Positions 1 to 17,429 of a DNA stretch of 64,000 bases are shown here, one piece after another. The translations under genes and the position numbers were made by a program. Origin of the DNA: Cristatella mucedo (taxonomy: Eukaryota > Bryozoa > Phylactolaemata > Cristatellidae); assembly GCA_009760855.2 (NCBI GenBank), contig WPIO01000024.1:551501-615500 (forward strand), read 5' to 3'. Each line of letters begins with the position of its first letter. Position 1 is the first letter of the stretch. The notes under the pieces are model-generated. The model made no database searches and was not told where the DNA came from. It saw only the letters and a program-made list of their open reading frames with translations.

Positions 1-545
1 ACCACGTGTCTCCTTTGCTGAAAGAGCTTGAATGGCTGCCGGTTGATCAATGGATACAGAGCTTAGTTCTTACGATGACCCACGAGGCCCGCCACGGCTT
101 GGCTACTTCATTCCTAGCTGAACTGCAGCATTAGTTTCAGCCTCATGGTGCGCTGAGGTCCTGTGTGGACAATACATTAGTTTTTCCATTCCCTCCCCCC
201 CCCACTCAAAGACCGTTGGCGACAGAGGCTTTTGCTGCGAAGGTCCTAAACTGTAAAACTCACCCCAACTCTTACACAATGGCAACTACTTTCCCGCTGC
301 ACATCCTTTCCAGTTGTCCTAAACTATTGCTTCCATGTTACTCACTACCTCAACTGCCCTCCTGACTCAGCAATGCTTCTCACCTTTTCTTAGTTGTGTG
401 AGATGAAGTCTGTTGGCTACCGAATGCAAACCGAAAGCCACTTGGGCTGTGAGTGCGCTATACAAAACTCTCCTAAGTAACACCCACAGAGTCAGTCTTT
501 GGGGTTTGGTGAAGTTACAGGCATATACACTAATACATAATACAC
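1..545 (+). mobile_element. LINE-B 3' fragment (CR1/L2-like)
   Basis: Corresponds to the C-terminal end of a non-LTR retrotransposon. The same segment is better preserved at 29490-30150 (+) and 18000-18530 (-), where it encodes the typical post-RT module with LGWLPVEQRI and WNSLPQFLR. This copy has many substitutions and no open frame. It lies in intron 3 of ASNS copy A and may begin left of the window. Confidence 0.75.
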
Positions 546-1703
546 TACAATATAAGAGTTCAACACTGGTTTTAACTGTTTGACTCGCTCTAGTGTCTTT
601 GATAACAGCAGCAATAAGGAGATTGCTGGGCAGCTTAAAGCCCTCCTCGTCCGTGGTCGAGGACCACTTAGTGCGAGGCTTGGCGAGGTCTCTTCACAGG
701 ACTCAGGAGACGACATAAGGTTAAGGACATGTTTGTTATGTTAGTTGTGCACAGCAGTAGTAAATCGAAGCATGTCAGAAGAAGAACAGCTCGTGAGTTT
801 GAGGGTCTAGAGGACGAGAGGCCTGCTTAAACTGGAAGATTAACTTCATGGTTAGGACAACGGTGGCAGGCTTGAAATTGGACACTGAGGTGGAGTGCAA
901 AGAGTGAAGGCTGCCGAGTCTGGTAAGAATGAAAAATTGCTGTTGGTGATCTCGCCTACCGTCTGCCAAAAAAGCTAGAAAAACAATCAGTTAGACAGTC
1001 TAAAGGATCACTCAGTATGGTGCTGACCTAGAAGTGGTTAAGGAGATCGTCGACATAACCGGTTTTTGGCTGCTCATACATAATTCTATTGCCTATAGAA
1101 GCAAGACTTGGCTTTGCGTCGGATTATTAGCAGACCTTATGTACCCATCGATGGAGACTCAGTCCTGATCTTTAGTAAGCATTTTTAAGCTTTGGCAACC
1201 GGCAGACCAAGCAGTATGTGAGAGCATCTCTCGTAATTAATACTTGCTAACTCTGTTGACAATGTATCACCCATTGACGTCCGAGAGGCATTTCTGACAC
1301 CAAAATGATGTGCAAGCATGCACATATGCAGACATACAGTGCTGATGCATGCCCATTTATTTTTTATTAACTTTTAATTATTTAATAATTAAAAAAAATA
1401 ACATAACGTGCTATTAACTTAAATATAAAACAACTTAATATAGCAAATACCTAATATACAATTATAATATAAGATATAATATAAAAGTAATAATATAAAT
1501 GTTAAAATAATTTTAATTACTAAATTAACTTTGCATTAACCTCTTAGCAGTTATGCAGTAAACACCAACCAAGGCCTGCCAAGTTAATCAGACTATTTTT
1601 AGGTTTGACATGCAGCAAACGGAAGTCAACTCATACGAATAAGCCACCACACATGCATGCCAGGTCAGTAAGAAAAGAATAAGCAGACAGTCGAGTTACT
1701 TGC
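546..1703. other. intron 3 of ASNS copy A, left part, no gene seen
   Basis: No coding signal. 1360-1550 is very AT-rich. Parts around 970-1330 and 1570-1700 resemble 46500-46930 in the other ASNS copy, so this is paralogous intron sequence rather than an independent insertion. Confidence 0.55.
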
Positions 1704-8071
<6,368 letters not shown>

Positions 8072-8127
8072 GGTCTGAAACTCAAATAAACGTAAGTTAT
8101 ATAACGTATAACGTACTAAATTTATAA

Positions 8128-8325
8128 ATACATAATTCATTTCTATAGCACCCTAAGAGAACTTAATCTCTATTCAAATGCTTCAAAGTGCCACCAGGCT
8201 CAAGCCCAGACCTTGGTCTGGGCAAGCACCTTAACCACTGAGCCAAACTAGCATGGTAAGAGAACTTAATCTTTATCAAGGGACTTTCCTTATGCAGCTG
8301 GGCTCGAGCCCACAATCTTGGTCTC
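8128..8325 (-). mobile_element. SINE-B copies, tRNA-derived with LINE-like tail
   Basis: On the minus strand it starts with a box-A-like TTTGGCTCAGTGGTTAAGG, then a degenerate box B, and ends in GAGATTAAGTTCTCTTAGGGTGC. A second, shorter copy follows at 8260-8325. Other copies in this window show the same order. Confidence 0.65.
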
Positions 8326-8349
8326 TAAACGTGAATTCCTTAAAAAAAA

Positions 8350-8479
8350 CTAGCTTATTTAACAGCCTCCTTTGTATAGCGACAGAGGAGCCTTAATGGT
8401 TGTCACTACTGCTTGCAGCGGCAGTAAAGGACCGTCCACTGCAGGATTCGAACCCACGAGTGTGCCATCACGGCTCACC
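8350..8479 (-). mobile_element. SINE-A, tRNA-derived, internally deleted
   Basis: Minus-strand SINE with box B GGGTTCGAATCCTGCAG and the family tail GAGGCTGTTAAATAAGCTA. The stretch between the head and box B is shortened compared with the copies at 20731, 36665 and 62477. Confidence 0.7.
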
Positions 8480-8885
8480 TTACTCCTAGCGTAACCAAGC
8501 TGCCATGCAGCTTTTCTGTGAAAAGGACACGAATGATTAAAAAAGAAAACTCTCTAGTCACATAAGTCGAGAATGAAGACTATGCACTGTCACCAGTCTT
8601 CTTATCCACTGAACTCAAACGCTAAGGGATGGTCACTAAACAAAAGCTGCAAAGTAGTGTTTACACAACAATCACAGTAAGATATACTGCACCGTCAATT
8701 TTAATATAATCACAGGGTAGGTAGGTAAGTCGAGAGAACTATATCGGGTGAGTGCAGAATAGGGAGCTCGCTCACTTTGCCCTTCAGCATGATGATGCTC
8801 AATGCTCCGATAGTCGCACAGCAGAGCCACTCTCTGCTCAAAACTGTGCGCCACAGCCTATACGATTGGTCAAATGCCTAAGCCA
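8480..8885. other. no gene seen
   Basis: No coding or repeat signal recognised before the (GA)n run. Confidence 0.45.
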
Positions 8886-8886
8886 A

Positions 8887-9165
<279 letters not shown>

Positions 9166-9213
9166 TGATAGCATGAGGCCCTCAATTAGATGCTCTGCTA
9201 CGCCTCTCTAATC

Positions 9214-9400
9214 CAGTGGTTCTCAACCTTCCTAATGCTGCGACCCTTTAATACAGTTCCTCATGTTGTGGCGACATTCAATCATAAAATTATTGCGTGA
9301 AAAATGTGGAAGTGGATGTTTTCCGATGGTCTTAGGCGACCCCTGTGAAAGGGTCGTTCGACATCCAAAGGGGTCGCAACCCACAGATTGAGGACCATTG
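9214..9400 (-). mobile_element. SPIN-like non-autonomous hAT element, copy 1
   Basis: 187-bp element starting CAGTGGTTCTCAACCTTCC and ending with the inverted terminus ACCCACAGATTGAGGACCATTG. It is flanked by 8-bp CTCTAATC and CTTTAATC, a hAT-type target duplication with one change. The internal TCCGATGGTCTTAGGCGACC and AATACAGTTCCTCATGTTG match what I know of the SPIN (SPACE INVADERS) consensus. Strand is arbitrary, as no transposase is present. Confidence 0.85.
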
Positions 9401-9834
9401 CTTTAATCCTTTCTGCCGGGCATGTGGACAACTTACTACTGTATAGAGTTGCTTTGGTATTCAGACTGTCAAACCAACTGCATCGATTTTATAGCCCAAT
9501 CACCACTGTGGTCTCATGGAGTTGCTCTAATACTAGCCTAGGTGCTCAAGACCTCTAGCTAAATGCTAACGAACCTGTTACATTCCCAAACTAATTAGTC
9601 CATAACAGCCTGCTCCACAATACAGATGTGAGAAAATTAAGGTCTGGCCTCACTGAACCCAAGATTATGGAATGCATTAAGGTTATCAATCCAAGACACC
9701 AAGCAAGCCACATAAAAATATTTCGTCAGTTCAAAGAGTGGCTTCCGCACTTGACCTGACCAGCACAGCAAGTTGGAAATATCCAGTATCTGCATGGATG
9801 ATGTACAGCTAACCTCGTGCACTGACGGTATCCC
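9401..9834. other. no gene seen
   Basis: No recognised feature apart from the right SPIN flank. Confidence 0.4.
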
Positions 9835-10435
9835 TCGACTACTGGCTAAATTAGGTTCTGCTTAGACACAAGTCAGATCGTCAAACTAGTTCATGAACTT
9901 GTCATGTCGCATCTAGATTACTGCCATTCTTTTAATTCGGGACTCTCGGCTTGTGCGTCGTCCGAAACTGAAACAAAACACGGCAGCAGCTCGGCTGGTT
10001 TGTAGACAACGGCATAGCTGCCACATCGCGTCAATTCTGACCAAGCTCTGTTGGCTCGACATCAAGAGTAAAATCAACTTCAACACGTTCTTGCAGGCCC
10101 ATGGGGCCCACCCCACCCTCCTTGCACTCTTGCCACTATTGCTCCTTCGGCTTGCCCTTGCCCCCACTTGCTTCTACACTGCCAGTCATTTCTAAAGCTA
10201 AAAAATACACCCGTTCTTCAGCATTTTCTAGGTCCAAGTCAATTGTCCTTTGTGTGCTTATGCGTGATGACACTAAGCATGTTAGCACCATTGAAATATT
10301 GTGGCGATATGGCCTTCAGTTCGTATGCACTGAAAGTCCAGAACTCGCTTCCGACTTCCATCACTGACTGCATAGATTGCAATCGCATCATTCAAATCTC
10401 GGCGAATAATGCACATCTATTCCACTAAGCTCTCC
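9835..10435 (+). mobile_element. old, degraded LINE-A fragment
   Basis: Resembles the LINE-A 3' module with substitutions and indels: a hydrophobic SRLDYCHS-like stretch near 9910, AARLVCRQRHSCHIASILTKLCWLD near 9980-10070, and the WNSLPT-like end near 10340. No tail. Confidence 0.6.
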
Positions 10436-11384
10436 TTAAGCTTTTCCCAGTGAACTTGTTTTCTTTGTACCTATATGCCCGGTCAGTGTGGCACGACTAG
10501 CTTAGCGTTGCACTTCTCTCAATTCGTTATTCCTTGGTGTTGCCTTGTGCACTGGACAAGGCATCAGTATTGGTCACAATTTTCTGCCCATTGAGCAAAA
10601 CTCTGCATGCTGTCGTACCAAGTGGCACTGCTCGAAACTCTATGTCATTAAATGTGACTGCTGAGTATTACCTGGTGCCATCGTTAGGCAGGATTTAGGT
10701 ACAAACAATAATGAGGTGACAGAGGCATTCAATTTCAGTTTTTAAGTAATTTGGAAAATGTAACGTTGCTTGTTGTAGGAATAGAGGCGCCAAAAGTGGG
10801 TGCTATGCAAATACTTAACATTCCACATGCCATTCGAAACTTGGGAATAGTTTCTTCCATTCCACATTATTGATTAAGAGCAGCAAGTCACCAACCAATG
10901 GTAGGTTATGTCTCATGTATCTGCCACAGAAGAAGTTGGCCTGCATGCTTATTCTTGTTTTGGTGTATGCTTGAATTATGTGTTTATCTATGCATACATC
11001 GCTCTGCACATGCACAAGCATGTGCTTGGGCAGATGTATGCTTGCAATGCGCCTGCTAGTGAGCAGTTGTAAGAACGCACATCGCTGTGAGCCGTGTCGT
11101 TCCTGGTGCATGGCTGTGTACATGCACTATTGTGCAAAGTCAACGAATATCTATGACCAATTATTGCCATATACACTAACATAAAGCAGTTTGGTAAGAT
11201 CTATTTGCTGTTATAACTGTGCCCTTTTGCCTGAGCTCATCCGAGACAAGCTTTAATCATATCTTAACATGCCTCCTAGCAATAGCGCCGAGGACAGCAA
11301 AAGTGCTTCCTAAGCTGGCCTTAAAAGCAACCCAGAATGTTATCATTTTGTGGGTCGCTGCATGATGTCTGGCATGACGTCACG
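10436..11384. other. no gene seen
   Basis: No conserved coding signal or recognised repeat. Confidence 0.45.
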
Positions 11385-11490
11385 CATAATAATAATAACA
11401 CACTTGATGAAGCGCCCTCAGAGAACTCAATCTCTTTCTAGGCGCTTTACATTTGCTGCCAAGGGAAACACGATCGGATGAGTGTGTTAG
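11385..11490 (-). mobile_element. LINE-A 3' tail
   Basis: Short (TAA)n followed by the reverse complement of the LINE tail (AGCGCCCTCAGAGAACTCAA, CTTTCTAGGCGCTTTACATT). Confidence 0.8.
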
Positions 11491-12254
11491 CAGGTCTTTA
11501 TCAATGCTATACGAGCTGTCACTTTGCAGGACCACACAAGGCGGGGGGGGGGGGCTCAATGAGCGCAATGCCCCTGACTGAGGCTACGTTGCACTAAAAC
11601 TTTTGCCTATTTTGACATATGGTCTTTGGCGATTTCATACCTCACCGAATAGTTACAGGCAACTATACGAAAACATGCTGTGAGTCTGAGATTTATTTTA
11701 AGGCGCTTCAGATGTTTTAATTTTCACACATTCTATAGCGTCGCATTCAAGATGAGCGTCTGCTTATATGATAGTTACTTTCGTCAATGATTTGCAGAAA
11801 CACACTCAGCAATCAGTTGAGTTCGGCGGAGCCAACTTATCCGGTCGTTGTGCAGCGCCATCTTTTAGGGCTACTGTGTGTCGGGTATCGTTGAATAAGC
11901 GGCATATCAACTCTACTCATTCAAATTATGCAACAGTCTTGTTCGATTTGTTTATAACACCTGCGTGAACCCTGGCTACACAGCCCTTCGAGAAGTTAGC
12001 ATCTATTTACACGGACCAGCTAGCTATTTAAGGAAGGTCAGGCCATTTTTTTAAACAGCCAAATTATTTACTGTGCAGTCTCGTGCTTGTTTCCGTGTAC
12101 ACGTGTGCAGGTTTCTTGTATATATTTGTGAGCATATGCGAATGCTTACGCCCGGCTGTGTATTTGTGAGTGAGTTCGTGCATGTCGTAGTGCATGTCGT
12201 CGTGCATGTGTTAGCGCAGGTGTGGTGTATGGTAGTGTTGGGTGTTTATGTTTA

Positions 12255-12255
<1 letters not shown>
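11491..12255. other. no gene seen
   Basis: No coding signal. It contains a short poly-G run at 11543-11553. Confidence 0.45.
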
Positions 12256-12319
<64 letters not shown>

Positions 12320-12320
12320 A
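12256..12320. repeat. (TG)n microsatellite
   Basis: About 30 TG units. Confidence 0.97.
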
Positions 12321-13180
12321 AGTATATGCATACAAGCAGGTGTGATAGGCATAATGGTTCAGCCCACATTCACATGCACATTTTTGTGCCAACATTGTAT
12401 TTGCTAAAAATTCCCCCTCCCCCATGATATTAGCAAGGCTTTGGTACAGGCAATTGATGAAACTTCTGGCACCATCGATTATCACACAAGCACAGCATGT
12501 GTCGAGCATGACAAAACAAGAGAGCTGCACGTGTAATGAGCAATGCATAGGAGTTGTGGTAAAGAATTATTTCGCCTGATTTCAAGGAGAGCTATCCGAG
12601 ACTTGTTGCACTTTTTTTTCAAAACTTATCGTGGCACTAATGCTCTTCACAGGAACACGTAATACTGAGCATCTTGTTCGTCTTCCTCACGGCACACATT
12701 CCTAACAGTCAGGACTAGCAAACACTGTAAGGCAAGCGACATCACTTCATCAACTCGCTAAGATTTCATTTATAAATTGCAACCTACCCGTGTCTCTCTC
12801 TGTAAGTATTTTCTGCGCAGGTTTACAGTGAGCTTGGTCAATTACCAACTAATTCCAATCACGGTGTCACAGCCACCCTTACCTTTTTGTTTTTAGCAAG
12901 CTCTGCTGAATATTGCCAGATACTTCTATTATGTTTACTGTCAAACTGCTACTGCAGCCATGTAGTACATCTGTAAACTGCAGACGAAGACTAGATGTGA
13001 CATCGATAGCAGCACTGGCAGCCACTTCTTCCTCTGCACACACCAGCACACACCTGCACACACCTCACCAGCCGATAAACATGCATGTCAGTCATATGGC
13101 TGGCCATTCAGCGGACAGTCAAGACTTGCCAATGAACAGCAACGTGCAATTGTTTTCACTTAATGTTCCACATGTAGTAA
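12321..13180. other. no gene seen
   Basis: No coding or mobile-element signal recognised. The Cys-rich frames near 12879-13248 have no family resemblance. Confidence 0.4.
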
Positions 13181-13181
13181 G

Positions 13182-13254
13182 CCATGTGCACATGGCTTGT
13201 GCACATGGCTTAAGCATATGCACAAGCCATGGCCGTGCATATGCTTAAGCCATG
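13182..13254. repeat. palindrome cluster with perfect 20-bp inverted repeat
   Basis: 13204-13223 (CATGGCTTAAGCATATGCAC) is the exact reverse complement of 13235-13254, with an 11-base spacer. A second palindrome GCCATGTGCACATGGC lies at 13182-13197. The same words recur, suggesting local slippage. Confidence 0.95.
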
Positions 13255-13911
13255 CCACTGCCAGCACGTGGCATGAAATAGTATCCACGAGCAATCAGTA
13301 ACAGTCTTGCGATGTACCATCGCCAAATCAAGGAAGACAAGTCACGGAAGCAATGCACCTCTGGTAGCTGATAGAGGCCAACATAAACAAATAGCAATGC
13401 TTGCTTGCATTTCTATCCATTGCATCTGAGTTTACAATATTACTGTGTAATACTATTAATCTTAAAAGTTCACTGTATAGCCCCTAAAGAGCACTACATA
13501 TCTATGCAGGTGCTTTATAGATAACTGGCATACATGCTACCATATAACCAAGGGTTAATGAAAAGCCGGGTTTAATGCAAAAGCACGAATCAATACATGC
13601 CAAGACAACACAGTGGCATTCTTCAAGCATCAAACAATCAGGTCACTTAATTGTAAATAAAGATAAATGCTTTACCGATGTTTAAACTGTGGTAGTACAA
13701 GAGGCTGCTCAGTAATGGCATAATACACAGTCTTTGACAATCTGTAATTCAATCTGTACTTGTTAACCTAGTCCTAGCCCAAATGAAAAACTGTACATCG
13801 TGGCTTACATGCCTGCCCACTTCACTACCACAGTGAGACCTAAGTCCTCACAAACCCTCGAAACAAAGCAAGCTACCTAGTAATAAGGACATTTGCTATA
13901 TTGCGCTAAGA
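13255..13911. other. no gene seen
   Basis: No recognised feature. Confidence 0.45.
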
Positions 13912-14067
13912 CAGTGGTTCTCAAGCTATGGGTCGCAACCCCTTTGGAGGTCGAACGATTCTTTCACAGGGGTCGCCCAAGACCATCAGAAAACAGCATT
14001 TCCACATTTTGCACACAATAATTTTATGGTTGGGGTAGCCACAACCTGAGGAACTGTATTAAAGGAA
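13912..14067 (+). mobile_element. SPIN-like hAT element, copy 2, truncated
   Basis: Same family as 9214-9400 in inverse orientation: CAGTGGTTCTCAAGCTATGG, TCGCCCAAGACCATCAGAAA and GAGGAACTGTATTAAAGG. The distal terminus is missing after 14067, so no target duplication can be scored. Confidence 0.8.
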
Positions 14068-14309
14068 ACTAGGAATTTAAATTAGGAAATTATAGGAAAT
14101 CACATTTCCTGTAAAGGAAGCATGCAAGTATACTTGGTGATAACATGCATAGCGTCAGCATGCATAAATAAGCAAACCCAAAAGGCGATTCACAGGTACC
14201 AAAAGAATTCTGTAAGGTACAGGTGTGTTCGTAGGTTATTTTTAAATGTGAAGTCGGAGGGGATGTCGCGACGTCAGTTGGAAAGATATCCAGGTTTGCG
14301 AGCACACAG
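14068..14309. other. no gene seen
   Basis: No firm feature between the truncated SPIN copy and the SINE. 14130-14300 has a weak resemblance to minus-strand LINE-A tail sequence. Confidence 0.35.
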
Positions 14310-14465
14310 GTAAGCTGATTTAACAGCCTCATTTATACAGTGAGTGGCAGGGGAGCCTTCATGGCTATCAACACCACTTGCAGTGATCAATAAAGGATCG
14401 CCCGTTACAGGAATCGAATACACGACCCCCACCGTGAAGAACAAGCACCTTATCCCTGGGCTAAC
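14310..14465 (-). mobile_element. SINE-A, degraded
   Basis: Minus-strand copy: degenerate box B (TCGATTCCTGTAACGGG on the minus strand), then the family body AAGGCTCCCC...AGTGG and tail GAGGCTGTTAAATCAGCTTA. Confidence 0.65.
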
Positions 14466-14649
14466 ACCCAGGAGCAAAAGAACTGAAGGCACAGTCTCCA
14501 AAGGGTTTGATGTTGCTTAGAGACATGCCAAACGACTTGAACCAGAAGAGCTGCTGCTTTTATGCTTAGCCTGATTTGGAAACAGTCAGGATAGGTAGGT
14601 CGGATAAAGACACTTAAGGGTCACAAAGTGAGTGGCAGAACCTTGAATT

Positions 14650-14822
14650 CGTTATGCTGCTTGATTGGGATCCAGTGCGCGAGTCCCACAGTCTAGGACC
14701 TGCAGAGCTAAAGCTTCTGTCGCCAACTGTCTTTAAGCGGAGGAATGGGACAGCTAATTTATTGTCCACACAGGACCTGAGGGCGCGAACAGGCTGAAAC
14801 TGATGCAGCAGTTCAGCTAGGT
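14650..14822 (-). mobile_element. LINE-B fragment
   Basis: Minus-strand match to the LINE-B module: CTGAACTGCTGCATCAGTTT, TGTGTGGACAATAAATTAGC, TTAAAGACAGTTGGCGACAG. Near-identical to part of 18000-18530 and 29700-29860. Confidence 0.85.
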
Positions 14823-15270
14823 GTTTACTACACCAGACCTTACAGTAAGTTCATAGCTCACTACTGATGTCAACCTCCTGATTGCCACTTCTAACGCCAT
14901 AATGCGCAAATAGCTGAACCGCTATCATTGTATAACGCCAGCACAAAGAAGATAGAGGCAGCGATAGATAGTATTCGTGGCCCAGGTGAACGAGCTGCAA
15001 TCGTTCTGAACTCCTCGGTACGACAGACAGTGAGTATGGGCTCAGTGGGCGAACGAGGCCGATCGGTGTTTCTACATACTGTGTGACCTGCGATGTCGTT
15101 TATGAGATTTTAGCGTTCGTTGTCGGGCTATCGTGCAGCGTGAGTTTTCCTGCTCGCATAAATACGAGGTCACGTAGCTAATAAGACTATTTTTAATCTG
15201 CTCAGGAATCAGTTGACTTCACTGCACCGAAGAAGGCTTTTAGGAACCAGAGCGTTTTTACTTTCGGCTA
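14823..15270. other. no gene seen
   Basis: No recognised feature. Confidence 0.4.
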
Positions 15271-15274
15271 TGGG

Positions 15275-15450
15275 GCAACAGTCCGTTGAGGTATTTGTCA
15301 GTTGAGGCAATTGTCCGTTGGGGCAACTGACCGTTGAGGCAACTGACCGTTGGGGCAACTGACCGTTGGGGCAACTGACCGTTGTGGCAACTGACCGTTG
15401 GGGCAACTGTCCGTTGGGGCACCTGCCTGCTGGGGCAACTATCGTCGAAC
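15275..15450. repeat. 16-bp minisatellite, about 11 copies
   Basis: Tandem unit GCAACTGACCGTTGGG with strict 16-bp spacing (units begin at 15275, 15291, 15307 and so on to 15435). Each unit contains CAAC-N5-GTTG, a small inverted repeat. Variants differ mainly at one A/T and one G/A position. Confidence 0.95.
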
Positions 15451-16955
15451 GCGCCGGCAGGCGCGCTGAGGCAGCCGCGTCACTTACCAAAAGTAGAGAA
15501 CTTAGAACAGCCACCGAATAGCTCAGCACCTAAAGCTGCGTTTACACTATCGTCTTTCCTCCTCGAAGACGCCGCCTTTCCTCCTAGTTACCACCATTTA
15601 CGCTACAGATACGATGGCCGACTTAGTCCCGCCCACGGCCCACTCCTCTCATTCATTAAAGGAGGTTCCCCAGAAAGTTTTCTGCTGCAGTGATCATTGT
15701 AGAGATGTATGAGAAGAATGTGAAGAAAAGAAATAAAATCATATGAAAACAAGTTTTATAAACCACAAATATCAATAATATATAATACTAAATATCAAAT
15801 CCACCAACAGACCAATCAGATGTGCACCGTCTCTGGCTACGGTGATGGGGTCGTGGGTGCGATCGTAGTAAAAGCATTTGCAGCACTAATGTTATCACTT
15901 ATCTTTTGCTATTTAAAATATTATAGAAAAATCACTATACTATATAAGATAAGGAAATTTGTACGAGCTAGGTCTAGCACTAGCATTCACAGACCTGCGA
16001 ACGTACAAAGGGCCCGTGTTCGGCCCGGCTGGTCACTTGAAAATTTGGTTACTAGGCTCACTGTCCTACCGGCGATTCCGGTATGGTGCTGCCCAAAGCG
16101 TCTGCCGCAACATGACGTCTCTCCCATCGTCCGTCCCATCCGCATCGTCGACGCATTGATGCAGTTATTTCACTGTGGGGTCGGCCTTGGGATCGCCAAG
16201 TTTTTCTTTGATTTTTGCGACGACGACGACGATCTCTGTTGCCCGGCCCTAGAGCTTGATCCGGGACTCTCGGCGACCGAAGCTCATCTCTGTCCAGCCC
16301 ACGTGTGTGAAATCTGGGCCGTCGTTTCACTCCTGTTTCAATCGAATGAATGACTTCAGACTGAGATGTTAGAGATCTCAATTGGTAAAAGTGGCGGTTG
16401 TCTGGTATGCAGTCTCCTGTCCCTGCGAACTAATGTGGCCTCATTTTCGAAGTATCGCGTGAGCCACTGAATCTGCTTTGCTGCGTTCTGCTGCTCGAAC
16501 TATTGAAACTCTATCCAAGTACAGTTCGTTGAAGAAGAAATTCTCGTGTATTTCATTAGTAGCCAGACCAGTGAAGCCGTAGCCTCTGTCGCTCACTCTT
16601 TGCCCGGGCTAGACATTAGCAGCCACTTTGAATGGCGTCGACCGAAGGGCATTTCGATACACTCGGTAGATTGGGCAAGCCGTGGCCATGTCATCGATGG
16701 CCGCCGGCATGCATGCCGGGCCACCGGATGCAGCTCTTTGAAGGATTGTTTCCGTGACTTAAATACCAACGCTGGCTTTAAAAAGCATCCGAAGTGAGAT
16801 GACTCTAGCTGTTGAAGTGGTCTTCTTTATGAAGCCTATTCAAACGTCAAGCAGCAGTTATCAACGGGTGCATCTAAATTCCTAGCGAACGATGCGGGTC
16901 ACAATGCAGTACTTTCAATTAGAATATCGAAGTCTCTTAGTCCTTCCGCATGCTT
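15451..16955. other. no gene supported
   Basis: A 177-codon open frame at 15820-16353 (+) has a hydrophobic stretch near its start and a short Asp run from a (CGA)n tract near 16218, but no recognisable domain and no splice context. I do not call it a gene. Confidence 0.4.
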
Positions 16956-17110
16956 AGGGTGACTAATAGCGAGAATTCGGTTTTGTCATCGCCTAGCTTA
17001 AAATTGGCCGATATCCAGGATCGAATGTCTGCTAAGTGAGCACTCAGTTTATCAGTCGATGTAGCTGATCCTGTTAGTTTAAATGACGAGCACAGCCATC
17101 AAACTGTTCG
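16956..17110 (-). mobile_element. LINE-B internal (RT) fragment
   Basis: Minus-strand similarity to 58660-58790, the segment around the reverse-transcriptase active site: shared ATCCAGGATCGAATGT, CAGTTTATCAGT and TTTAAATGAC words. Both are decayed. Confidence 0.6.
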
Positions 17111-17429
17111 TTACTCCACACGTTTCTGGTCTGCTGAATGAGATGCGATCACAAAGCGACACGGACTGAACTCAGTAGGACAAACACAATTCCTATTAAG
17201 CCAGAGCCAATCTGTGTTGCGAGCGTTTACATTCTTACAAGTGGGATATCGATAGCTTCTATAGTGTCATCAGCGCCAAAGAGATTTAGAAGGATCGGAA
17301 CAATGAATTTACGGCAACAGTGGCTGCCCAGAATGTCATCAGTTGCAGCGGCGAGAACAGTTTCAGTCGAGCGATGTCGCTGGTATACAATCTGCAATTA
17401 TTCTGAAAATTTGTTCTTGTCTGTGTCTT
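17111..17429. other. no gene seen
   Basis: No recognised feature before the LINE-A copy. Confidence 0.4.

Noticed and set aside
15275-15450. CRISPR-like regular repeats
   Set aside because: Units are contiguous with no spacers; this is a minisatellite in a eukaryotic genome.
15820-16353. 177-codon plus-strand ORF with a hydrophobic start
   Set aside because: No domain, no conserved motif, no splice context; length alone is not enough.
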